Below are positions 57,797 through 64,000 of a stretch of 64,000 bases of DNA, piece after piece. This DNA is from JAGIBJ01 sp032119595. GTDB lineage: Bacteria > Actinomycetota > Thermoleophilia > Solirubrobacterales > Solirubrobacteraceae. A model generated the notes under the pieces. It did not search any database, had not been told where the DNA came from, and saw only the letters and a program-made list of their open reading frames with translations. How positions within the stretch are numbered: position 1 is the stretch's first letter; each line of letters opens with the position of its first letter. The position numbers and the translations under genes were made by a program. The DNA lies in contig JAUMBQ010000001.1 of NCBI GenBank assembly GCA_032119595.1, forward strand, positions 372,001 to 436,000, given 5' to 3'.

Positions 57797-59695
57797 TCAA
57801 CGGCCGGCGCCCGCAACCGGCCGGCCGCCGACGCCGAGGAGCCGGAAGAGCTTCTCGGCCAAGAGGAGCAGCGTGCCACGCGGCGCCGTGACCGTGCCGG
57901 GCTGCCCGGCCATCCGACCGATCCGCACACACACCGCCGCCATCAGGAGCGCCATAAGGAGATTGAGGCTGAGCACCAGCGTCGACGCGGGAACCCACGC
58001 CCAGTCTGGGGCGTCGGGGAGGCGTTCGAGCTGCATGATCTCGGTGTCGGGCACCAGCGCGCGGGTCACGAGTGCTTGCTCGGCGTATCCCTCGAATGAG
58101 ATTGCCGGATCGGCGGGGAAACGGATCGGCGTCGAGACCATCGTCTTGCCCGACTGCACCCGCACCATGGTCTTCCACTTGCCTTCGAGCGGGACTGGTT
58201 GCGTCGTGCGCCACGAGCCATCGGCCTGCTGCACGAGATGATCGAGGTACCGCCCGTCGCCCTGCCAACCCATCGCGTAGATCCAGTTCGGGTCCTGCGT
58301 GATCGACGGGTCGGAGAAGCGCACCTGCAGGTCGCCGACGCGCTGGGGCTCGTCGTGCCCGGGCGTCGGACCCTGACGGACGTTCGTGAGCGTCATGGTG
58401 GCGGTGAGATCCGCAGGGTTGTTCGTGGTGGCGGCGTTCCAGCCCAGCGCGAAGAAGGTGAGTCCGGCCGCCGCGAGGACGAGCCCGGGGCGCCACACGG
58501 TGCGCAGCGTGCCGTTCAGCGCCTGCGCCATCAGGGCGCCGATCACCCCGCCCGAGATGCCGGCGAGGATCGCGACCGGGACGGCCTCGGTCAGCAAACC
58601 GGGCGTCCACGGGAGCGGCATGGCGATCTGCGACCAGGCGTACTCGGAGGCGAACCCGATCGTGCCGATGCCCAGGCCGGCAAGCGCGCCGAAGAGCACC
58701 GGGTTCTTGGGGTCCCGCCGGAAGGCGATGGCCTCCACGACGAGCGCTTCGACGATGAAGAGCGGCGTCGACGGCATCGACACCTCGAGCGGCCCACCGA
58801 TCGCCAGCGACATGAAGGCCTGCAGGGGCAGCCAGATCAGCAAGGCGAAGATCGCGCCGCCGCGGCCAGCGAGGACACGGGCGAGAACGAGGGCCTGCGC
58901 GGCGCCGAAGGCCAGGATGAGCGGCTGCCAGACGAGGCGGTACTGCGGGACGCCCCAGTTGAACTCGTGCGTGGTCGCGGCCCACAGGTAGAGGCCGACG
59001 CCAGCGAGCAGGGCCGGCAGCGGGCGCCGAAGCAAACCGGCGGCACGGAAGGGGTCGCGGCCGGCGGCACGGGCGCCTTCGATCAGCAGCAGCGCGCCAC
59101 CGATGCCGACGGTCAAGGTGCCGCCGATGATCATCACGTGCGTCGGGCCCCAGAGCGTCACGTCGACGCCGAAGATGCGGTGCCAGACGTCGTCGAGCGG
59201 GAACGCCGCCATGCCGAAGGTGGCGCCGGCGAGCAGCAAGGCGCTGGCCGCCGGGACGGGCCCGAAGCCCTTCCAGTTGAACGCGACCGGACTGGACTTC
59301 TCCGCGTCGCGCGGCGCGAGGCCGATCGCGAGGATGCCCATCAGGAACGACGCGAACAGGCCGAAGAGCAGCGGGTAGTGCGCGACGGTGCCAAGCGGGC
59401 CGTCGTCGCGGCCGACATCGATGTGGAGGCCAATGTCCCACGTGGCCCCGAGGATGATCACCAGGGCGCAGACGATCGCGCCGGCGCCGGGGAGCGCGGA
59501 CCACCCAGGGAGGCCGACGAGCCGCTCGACCGCCGCCTCGGCGCGCCGCAGGCGCGGGGCGCGGCCGGCGCGGTATGCCAGGACGCTCTGCAGCGTGAGC
59601 AGCGCGAGCGTCGAGGTGATCGCGGCGATCACGGCGAGTTGCCAGAGCGGGGCGCCGCCCACGGGCTCGGGAGCGGCTGCGAGAAGGAGGCTCAT
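57797..59695 (-). CDS. Unrecognised polytopic membrane protein with repeated His/Asp motifs
   Basis: A 632-residue protein with about 12 membrane segments. Not assigned to a family. It holds two similar motifs: WDIGLHIDVGRD (residues 86-97) followed by His106, and DDVWHRIFGVD (168-178) followed by WGPTH (182-186). A third His region, HEFNWGVPQYRLVWQP, starts at 243. The last ~150 residues are an extracytoplasmic domain (GDLQVRFSDPSITQDPNWIYAMGWQGDGRY; QSGKTMVSTPIRFP) and one more helix near the C terminus. The conserved His/Asp/Trp pattern in the membrane suggests a metal or heme site. It lies next to TerC, ZIP and multicopper-oxidase genes. Confidence 0.55.
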   Translation of the reverse strand: MSLLLAAAPEPVGGAPLWQLAVIAAITSTLALLTLQSVLAYRAGRAPRLRRAEAAVERLVGLPGWSALPGAGAIVCALVIILGATWDIGLHIDVGRDDGPLGTVAHYPLLFGLFASFLMGILAIGLAPRDAEKSSPVAFNWKGFGPVPAASALLLAGATFGMAAFPLDDVWHRIFGVDVTLWGPTHVMIIGGTLTVGIGGALLLIEGARAAGRDPFRAAGLLRRPLPALLAGVGLYLWAATTHEFNWGVPQYRLVWQPLILAFGAAQALVLARVLAGRGGAIFALLIWLPLQAFMSLAIGGPLEVSMPSTPLFIVEALVVEAIAFRRDPKNPVLFGALAGLGIGTIGFASEYAWSQIAMPLPWTPGLLTEAVPVAILAGISGGVIGALMAQALNGTLRTVWRPGLVLAAAGLTFFALGWNAATTNNPADLTATMTLTNVRQGPTPGHDEPQRVGDLQVRFSDPSITQDPNWIYAMGWQGDGRYLDHLVQQADGSWRTTQPVPLEGKWKTMVRVQSGKTMVSTPIRFPADPAISFEGYAEQALVTRALVPDTEIMQLERLPDAPDWAWVPASTLVLSLNLLMALLMAAVCVRIGRMAGQPGTVTAPRGTLLLLAEKLFRLLGVGGRPVAGAGR

Positions 59696-59768
59696 CGGGT
59701 GGGTTCCAAAGTCTTGCGGGAGGGGAAATCCGCGCGGCCGAGACTGAGCGAATACAGAACCGGCGTTC

Positions 59769-59786
59769 GGTTACGGAACCGTAACC
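59769..59786. promoter_or_regulatory. Palindrome upstream of the His/Asp membrane protein
   Basis: GGTTACGG-AA-CCGTAACC is a perfect 8-base inverted repeat 74 bases upstream of the ATG at 59695. This is the usual size and symmetry of a TetR- or MarR-type operator. The regulator is not in the window or not identifiable. Confidence 0.55.
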
Positions 59787-59864
59787 TACACAACTGTCAC
59801 TTCGTGCGGCATCCGTCACACGGGGTTCAAACCCGGCTCATTCGGGCGCGCCAACGCGGGCGGC

Positions 59865-59906
59865 GAGCCGCAGGCGGCCGGCGACGAGCCGCAGGCGGCC
59901 GGCGAC
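59865..59906. repeat. Perfect 21-bp tandem duplication
   Basis: GAGCCGCAGGCGGCCGGCGAC occurs twice head to tail (59865-59885 and 59886-59906). It lies in the gap 59696-60065, just before the 73-bp repeats. It has internal symmetry (GCCG/CGGC). Confidence 0.8.
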
Positions 59907-59921
59907 GAACACCAGCGAGAG

Positions 59922-60062
59922 GCCCGCGTAGACACCAAATGGCCCGTGGAACGCGGGCCCAGTGTCCACGCGGCCCGGGCCCGCCGGCGCCACAGCCCGC
60001 GTAGACACCAAATGGCCCGTGGAACGCGGGTCCAGTGGCTACGCGGCCTGGCCCGCCGGCGC
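59922..60062. repeat. 73-bp palindromic tandem repeat, two copies
   Basis: Two copies begin at 59922 and 59995 with GCCCGCGTAGACACCAAATGG and stay nearly identical for about 65 bases. Each holds CCCGCGT and its complement ACGCGGG 21 bases apart, then a GC-rich palindromic tail (ACGCGGCC, CCGCCGGCGC). Together with the 21-bp repeat it fills the 370-base gap behind terC. It differs in sequence from the 71-bp array at 48 kb but has the same design. Confidence 0.8.
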
Positions 60063-60065
60063 GGC

Positions 60066-61007
60066 TTAGTGCGCGGCGGGCGTGCCCAGCTTCTTGGTCC
60101 GGATCAGCGAGGCGATGACGCCGCCGCCGAGGATCACGGCGACGCCGAGGAGCGAGTAGATCGGCGGCACCTTGCCGATGAACTCGGAGAGGCCCATCTT
60201 GATCGCGATGAAGATCAGCAGGAGCGCGAGCGCCGCCTTGAGGTAGTAGAGGCGCTCGACGAGGTCGGCCACCAGGAAGAAGAGCGGCCGCAGACCGAGG
60301 AGCGCGAAGGCGTTGGCGGCGAACACGACGAAGGTATCCGTCGTGATCGCAAGGATCGCCGGGACGGAGTCGACCGCGAAGATGATGTCGACGACCGCGA
60401 TCGCCACGAGGGTCGCACCGGCCGCGGTCAGCACACGCTTGCCATCCAGCTTGGTCGTGAGCTTCTCGCCGTGATCATCCTCGGCGACCCTGAGCTTCTG
60501 GCGCACACCCTCGACGAGCTTCTCCTCGCCGCCGGAGTCATGACGGTCCTTCCAGAGCTTCCAGCCGGTCCAGGCGAGGAAGAGACCGAACGGGATGCTC
60601 AGCCACGACGCCTGCTCAAGCGCGGCGGCGCCGGCAAAGATGAAGATCAGTCGCAGGAACAGCGCGGCGACGATGCCGTAGGTGAGGAGCCGCGCCCGCT
60701 GGATCTCCGGAATCGCGAACGCGTTGAAGACCACGAGGAACACGAAGACGTTGTCGAGCGAGAGGCTCTTCTCGACGATGTAGCCCGCGAGGTAGGCCTC
60801 CGCCTGCTCCGACGTGCCCAAGACGAAGAGCACGACGCCGAACACGAGCGAGATCCCGACCCAGACCACGCTCGTGATGGCCGCCTGCCTGGTGGTCATC
60901 TGCCCTCCCCTCCCGCGGAGCACCGCGAGGTCGAGGATCAGGAGGATGAGGATGGCGGCCGAGAGGCCAATCCATGCACCGGTCGTGCCGGTCAACAGGT
61001 CAGTCAT
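60066..61007 (-). CDS. TerC-family membrane protein
   Basis: A 313-residue protein with about nine helices. The family motifs are SLDNVFVFLVVFNAF (Asp in helix) and IIFAVDSVPAILAIT. TerC/Alx/MeeF proteins are tied to tellurite resistance and to manganese export for exoenzymes. AGG lies 8 bases before ATG 61007; the frame is open further upstream but without a better start. A hairpin at 61032-61057 lies in the leader. I do not see the conserved yybP-ykoY manganese riboswitch core. It may work with the ZIP and multicopper oxidase genes behind it in metal balance. Confidence 0.88.
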   Translation of the reverse strand: MTDLLTGTTGAWIGLSAAILILLILDLAVLRGRGGQMTTRQAAITSVVWVGISLVFGVVLFVLGTSEQAEAYLAGYIVEKSLSLDNVFVFLVVFNAFAIPEIQRARLLTYGIVAALFLRLIFIFAGAAALEQASWLSIPFGLFLAWTGWKLWKDRHDSGGEEKLVEGVRQKLRVAEDDHGEKLTTKLDGKRVLTAAGATLVAIAVVDIIFAVDSVPAILAITTDTFVVFAANAFALLGLRPLFFLVADLVERLYYLKAALALLLIFIAIKMGLSEFIGKVPPIYSLLGVAVILGGGVIASLIRTKKLGTPAAH

Positions 61008-61031
61008 GCGTGAACCTGACTTTTCCCTGAC

Positions 61032-61057
61032 CGGAACCAGATCAGACTGGGGTTCCG
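61032..61057. promoter_or_regulatory. Palindromic hairpin upstream of the terC gene
   Basis: CGGAAC-CAG-ATCAGA-CTG-GG-GTTCCG: 6-base outer arms (61032-61037, 61052-61057) and inner CCAG/CTGG. It could be an operator or a leader hairpin 25 bases before the ATG. Confidence 0.4.
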
Positions 61058-61114
61058 TTAAGACTTCATGGACTTCGAGCGGCGCAGCGCCAACCCGCCG
61101 GTCACGCATCGGAA

Positions 61115-61158
61115 CCCGCCAGGGATTCCACCGCGGCCCGCCAGGGATTCCACGGCGG
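61115..61158. repeat. 22-bp direct repeat, two copies
   Basis: CCCGCCAGGGATTCCACCGCGG (61115-61136) is followed at once by CCCGCCAGGGATTCCACGGCGG, with one mismatch. The gap 61008-61184 otherwise holds the terC leader. Confidence 0.75.
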
Positions 61159-61184
61159 CGCACTCCGCTATGGACCCAGTCGGC

Positions 61185-62417
61185 CTAGACGGCGATGAGC
61201 AGGCTGGTACCGAACATCAGCGCCATGCCGCCCAGGAGCCCGGCCACGGCAATCGGATGCAGCAGTCGGCCGTCGTCATCGCGGAAGGTCGGCAGGAGCT
61301 GAACGATCACCTGGATGATCGCACCGGCGCCGAAGCCGAAGAGGAACGCAGCGAGCGATGCGTTGAAGGCGGCAGCGCCGATCCACGCGCCAAGGATGGC
61401 CGGCCCGCCGGCCAAGAGTCCGAGCATCGCAAGCCGCTGCAGCGACGGCTTCTGGTCGGCGATCGGACCGACGATCGCGAGGCCCTCCGTCGTGTTGTGC
61501 AGCGCGAAGCCAACGACGAGGAACGCCCCGAGCGCCAGCGCACCGGTCGAGTAGGCCGAGCCGATCGCCACCCCCTCACCGAGGTTGTGCAGCCCAATGC
61601 CGATCGCAATCAGCGTCGCCAGGTGCGCGCCGCCCTTGTTGGATGCGCGCGCCGCCTTCGTGCGGCCGTTCATCCAAACCGAGACGCCCGAGAGCACGAG
61701 GTACGCGACCACCGCGCCGACCCACACGAGTCCAGCCCCACCGAAGGCCTGAGAACCACCAGCCCCAAGCTCGAGCCCTTCGAGCACCGCGTCGATCGCA
61801 AGGCAGACCAGCAGGCCGACCGTGAGCGCCATGATGCCGCGGAACCACTTCTTCGGGATCCGCTTGATCCACGGCAGCCAGAGCATGCCGAGCGCAATCG
61901 GAATCACGCCCACGTAGATGCCGAGCAGCGCCATGAGCGCAAAGAACGAGCCGTCCTCCTCGGGCGTCTCGACGGCGACGGGGATCTCAGCGACGATCGT
62001 GCCACCCGTGGAGGTGAGCAGCGCAATCTCGTAGGCCTCACCCTCGATCCAGGGCTGCGTGATGCGGAGCTTGGCGGTCGCCAGGCGACCGATCGGCGAC
62101 TCGGCGCCGGCAAACTCGACGACGGCGTCGTTGACGATCACCTGCGACACCGACACGGCGTCGGGCCCGTCATTGCGCACGGTCAATTCGATCACGCCGG
62201 GCTCCAGGCGCGTCTGTTCCACGACGACCTCTTCGGCCGGTGGACCGCGACGATCCCCCAGGCCCGGGCCGTCGAACGCCAGGAAGGCAAGCAGCGCGGC
62301 CGCGATCAGCACGAGCGGTCCCAGCGCGGCAGCCCACGTCGGGAGGCGCGGGCCGGCGGACGGCGGCGTGTCCGGCGATTCGGCCACCGGGGTCGCGGGC
62401 GCGGTAGGCGCGGTCAC
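61185..62417 (-). CDS. ZIP-family metal transporter with N-terminal beta domain
   Basis: A 410-residue transporter. After one helix (AALGPLVLIAAALLAFLAFDG) comes a ~95-residue extracytoplasmic domain of beta style (VIELTVRNDGPDAVSVSQVIVND), which ZIP proteins lack. Then eight helices follow with the metal sites in IGIGLHNLGEGVAIGSA (helix 4) and VVGFALHNTTEGLAIVG (helix 5). It imports or handles Zn, Fe or Mn. GTG 62417 overlaps the multicopper oxidase stop (GTGA). The extra domain may contact the oxidase or bind copper. Metal specificity unknown. Confidence 0.88.
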   Translation of the reverse strand: MTAPTAPATPVAESPDTPPSAGPRLPTWAAALGPLVLIAAALLAFLAFDGPGLGDRRGPPAEEVVVEQTRLEPGVIELTVRNDGPDAVSVSQVIVNDAVVEFAGAESPIGRLATAKLRITQPWIEGEAYEIALLTSTGGTIVAEIPVAVETPEEDGSFFALMALLGIYVGVIPIALGMLWLPWIKRIPKKWFRGIMALTVGLLVCLAIDAVLEGLELGAGGSQAFGGAGLVWVGAVVAYLVLSGVSVWMNGRTKAARASNKGGAHLATLIAIGIGLHNLGEGVAIGSAYSTGALALGAFLVVGFALHNTTEGLAIVGPIADQKPSLQRLAMLGLLAGGPAILGAWIGAAAFNASLAAFLFGFGAGAIIQVIVQLLPTFRDDDGRLLHPIAVAGLLGGMALMFGTSLLIAV

Positions 62418-63454
62418 GCTGCCACCTCGAAGAAGCCCTGCCAGCCGAGCTCAGTGAACTCCGACTGGTGCGCGTGGAACATGAACTTGCCCGAGTGCGG
62501 GAACGTCCACTCCGCGATGCCGCGCTGGCCCTGGCAGAGCATCACCGTGTCGGTGAAGTCCACGGGCGTGGGGCGCGTGCCCGTCGGGTACCAGTCGAAC
62601 AGGTTGGCGTGCAGATGGAAGGAGTTGATGAGGTCGTACTCCAGGACGTTCACGATGTACGCCCGGATCAGCTCATCTCGCTTCACCTCGATCGGCGTGT
62701 TCATGTAGGCAAACGGGACCGTGTTGACGGCGTACAGCTCGTTGGCGCGGTCAAAGTTCGTGTCAAAGCCGTTCATCACGAAGATCAGCTCGTCGGCCTC
62801 GGGGCGGGCCTCCTTCGGATCGACGATGAAGGCGCCGTACATGCCCTTGGCGATGTGCTCGGCGAGCGGGCGCACGTGGCAGTGGTAGAGATGCAGGCCG
62901 ACGGGCTGCGCCTCGAACTCGTACGTCGTGCGGCCACCGGGCTGGATCTCGCCGGCGCCTTGGCCGGCCACGCCGTCCATGGCCGACGGGTGGATGCCGT
63001 GGAAGTGAATCGTGTGCGGGTGCACCGAGCCGTTGACGAACGTGATCCGCAGGATCTCGCCCTCGCGGCACCGAAGGGTGGGGCCCGGGATCCGGCCGTT
63101 GTAGGTCCACGCCGCGAACATGACGCCTGGCGCGACCTCGATCTCCTTGTCGACCGCGACGAGTTCCCACTCACGAATGACCTTGCCGCTCGCCGAGCGG
63201 CGCGTCGTGCCCCAGTCGAAATCGCGGACGAGGTCGGCGGGATCAAACCCGTTGGCAGCGTGGTCGACGGTCCGGCCAGCACGGAAGTTCGCGTGGCCGC
63301 TGACGTGGCCTGCGTGGATGCCCGCCGTGGCGCCACCGCCTGGCGCGGCATGACCTGAATGGGCTCCAGCAGAGGCGCCACCGCGCAGCACAAGGCCGCC
63401 AGCAGCAGCTGTGGCCGTTCCGGCCAGCAGCGAGCGGCGAGTGAGGTCCTTCAT
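62414..63454 (-). CDS. Tat-exported two-domain multicopper oxidase (nitrite-reductase-like)
   Basis: A 346-residue copper oxidase. The start DLTRRSLLAGTATAAAGG is a Tat signal. A His-rich stretch follows (AHSGHAAPGGGATAGIHAGHVSGHANF). Domain 1 has HPHTIHFHGIHP and the type-1 site LYHCHVRPLAEHIAKGMYGAFIVDP (Cys, two His, Met). Domain 2 has NSFHLHANLFDWYP and FMFHAHQSEFTELGWQGFFEV. The arrangement is that of two-domain oxidases and copper nitrite reductases. It is coupled to the ZIP gene, so oxidation of Fe(II) or Mn(II) for handling by ZIP is attractive, but not shown. It is divergent from the iron box at 63540. Confidence 0.88.
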   Translation of the reverse strand: MKDLTRRSLLAGTATAAAGGLVLRGGASAGAHSGHAAPGGGATAGIHAGHVSGHANFRAGRTVDHAANGFDPADLVRDFDWGTTRRSASGKVIREWELVAVDKEIEVAPGVMFAAWTYNGRIPGPTLRCREGEILRITFVNGSVHPHTIHFHGIHPSAMDGVAGQGAGEIQPGGRTTYEFEAQPVGLHLYHCHVRPLAEHIAKGMYGAFIVDPKEARPEADELIFVMNGFDTNFDRANELYAVNTVPFAYMNTPIEVKRDELIRAYIVNVLEYDLINSFHLHANLFDWYPTGTRPTPVDFTDTVMLCQGQRGIAEWTFPHSGKFMFHAHQSEFTELGWQGFFEVAA

Positions 63455-63526
63455 GAACTCAGAGTTTGGCAGGCCTAAACCCTGGATGCAACGCGCCCTA
63501 CGTCACACGGCCAGGCCCGCCTAGCA

Positions 63527-63558
63527 TTAGGGATGCCTATTAGGTTGCCCTAATGTAA
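63527..63558. promoter_or_regulatory. Second iron box with promoter
   Basis: TTAGGTTGCCCTAATGTAA (63540-63558) matches the DtxR/IdeR consensus at 15 of 19 positions. A weaker, overlapping box starts at 63527. TTAGGG (63527-63532) and TAATGT (63551-63556), 18 bases apart, would be the plus-strand promoter, with the -10 inside the box. It lies between the multicopper oxidase and the EntA-like gene and may control both. Confidence 0.65.
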
Positions 63559-63611
63559 GGTCTCGACCGACCTCGCCCGAACCCGAGCGAGCAACCCCGA
63601 GCCGATTCCCG

Positions 63612-64000
63612 ATGTCTGTGCTTTCGCCCATGCCGCCAACCGACTCCGCCTCCGCCAAGCCGAACGACGAGCGACCTCGCGAAGGCGTCGTCCTCGTGAC
63701 GGGCGCAGCGGGAGGCATCGGCCGTGCCATCGTGGCGGCGCTGCTGGAAACCGGCCGGCGCGTCGTCGCCACCGACGTCGACGAAGCGGGCCTCGCCGCA
63801 TTGACCACGGCCCTCGGCGCCGCCGACCACCTCCACGCTCGCCCGCTCGACGTGACGATCAGCGCCGACGTCGACGACGTGGTCGACCGGGTCGAGGGCG
63901 AGATCGGGCCGATCGAGGGCCTCGTCAGCGCGCACGGGATGCTGCGCGCGAGCACGACGCTGGCCCAGTCCGATGAAGAATGGGAGGCCGTCCATGCGGT
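63612..64000 (+). CDS. EntA/DhbA-like 2,3-dihydro-2,3-dihydroxybenzoate dehydrogenase, 5' part
   Basis: Open to the window end (129 codons). A short-chain dehydrogenase: TGAAGGIGRAIVAALL at about residues 30-45, ATDVDEAGL, then LVSAHGMLRASTTLAQSDEEWEAVHAV. The pattern GxLR-x-ss-x-W-x-x-V-x-A-V is that of EntA/DhbA, which make 2,3-dihydroxybenzoate for catechol siderophores; a generic short-chain dehydrogenase is less likely given the iron box. NNAG reads SAHG here. ATG 63612 is the start; a second ATG is 6 codons on. A siderophore biosynthesis operon should continue beyond the window. Confidence 0.7.
   Translation, partial: MSVLSPMPPTDSASAKPNDERPREGVVLVTGAAGGIGRAIVAALLETGRRVVATDVDEAGLAALTTALGAADHLHARPLDVTISADVDDVVDRVEGEIGPIEGLVSAHGMLRASTTLAQSDEEWEAVHA

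Noticed and set aside
61008..61070. yybP-ykoY manganese riboswitch before terC
   Set aside because: The leader is short and the conserved riboswitch core is not seen; only a simple hairpin is present.
1..64000. Insertion sequence, prophage or integrated island
   Set aside because: No transposase, integrase, phage structural gene or att-like repeat at the single tRNA was seen; gene style is uniform across the window.

Overview
The window is high-GC, gene-dense bacterial chromosome with many GTG starts and 1- to 4-base gene overlaps (ATGA, GTGA, TGATG). At least ten genes have a TAnnnT -10-like hexamer placed 6 or 7 bases before the start codon and no Shine-Dalgarno sequence, which suggests leaderless mRNAs. 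Together with homodimeric-type AceE, LuxR-type regulators with an ATPase domain, FG-GAP/kelch/FecR-type secreted proteins and a near-perfect DtxR/IdeR iron box, this points to an actinomycete. The FecR-like tails on secreted proteins and the many VCBS/PKD surface proteins suggest class Thermoleophilia (Solirubrobacterales), but that is inference from protein style. No insertion sequence, prophage, CRISPR array or rRNA was seen. One tRNA (Tyr, GUA) is present.

Layout. 0-8 kb: a diguanylate cyclase overlapping a large LuxR-family ATPase regulator, a convergently overlapping NmrA-like protein, a membrane/PLC-like fusion and a TetR regulator. 8-14 kb: a three-gene pyruvate dehydrogenase operon (aceE, aceF, lipoyl-lpdA) on the minus strand. 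14-20 kb: a secreted CsgG-like protein, a TetR-GNAT pair divergent from two paralogous short-chain dehydrogenases, and a secreted cutinase-like hydrolase. 20-31 kb: secreted FG-GAP proteins (585 and 1892 aa) flanking tRNA-Tyr, a principal-type sigma factor and folE2. 31-36 kb: pgsA, clpP, a HipBA-type module with two matched operators, a J-domain protein, an FAH-family enzyme and YqgE. 36-40 kb: a zinc metallopeptidase and a flavin electron-transfer module (ApbE, ferric-reductase-like membrane flavoprotein, secreted FMN-binding protein). 40-46 kb: a kelch-FecR protein next to a CHASE2 adenylate/guanylate cyclase, then a beta-helix protein. 46-48 kb: an acyl-CoA dehydrogenase divergent from TetR across a palindrome, followed by a 71-bp palindromic tandem repeat.

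48-56 kb is an iron-acquisition locus. A 19-bp iron box (18/19 match to the DtxR/IdeR consensus) sits on the start codon of a siderophore-binding lipoprotein. That gene heads an operon with an enterochelin-esterase-like enzyme, two FecCD permeases and an ATPase, all coupled by 4-base overlaps. Divergent to it are two related secreted proteins of unknown function, a siderophore-interacting reductase and a DtxR-like regulator whose metal ligands look lost. 56-64 kb holds a membrane-anchored esterase, an unrecognised polytopic protein with repeated His/Asp motifs, a TerC-family protein, and a ZIP-transporter/multicopper-oxidase operon. The oxidase is divergent, across a second iron box, from the truncated start of an EntA/DhbA-like dehydrogenase, so a catechol siderophore biosynthesis cluster probably begins at the right edge.

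The regions with most unexplained biology are the iron locus, the His/Asp membrane protein with its palindrome, the kelch-FecR/CHASE2 cyclase pair and the palindromic tandem repeats.
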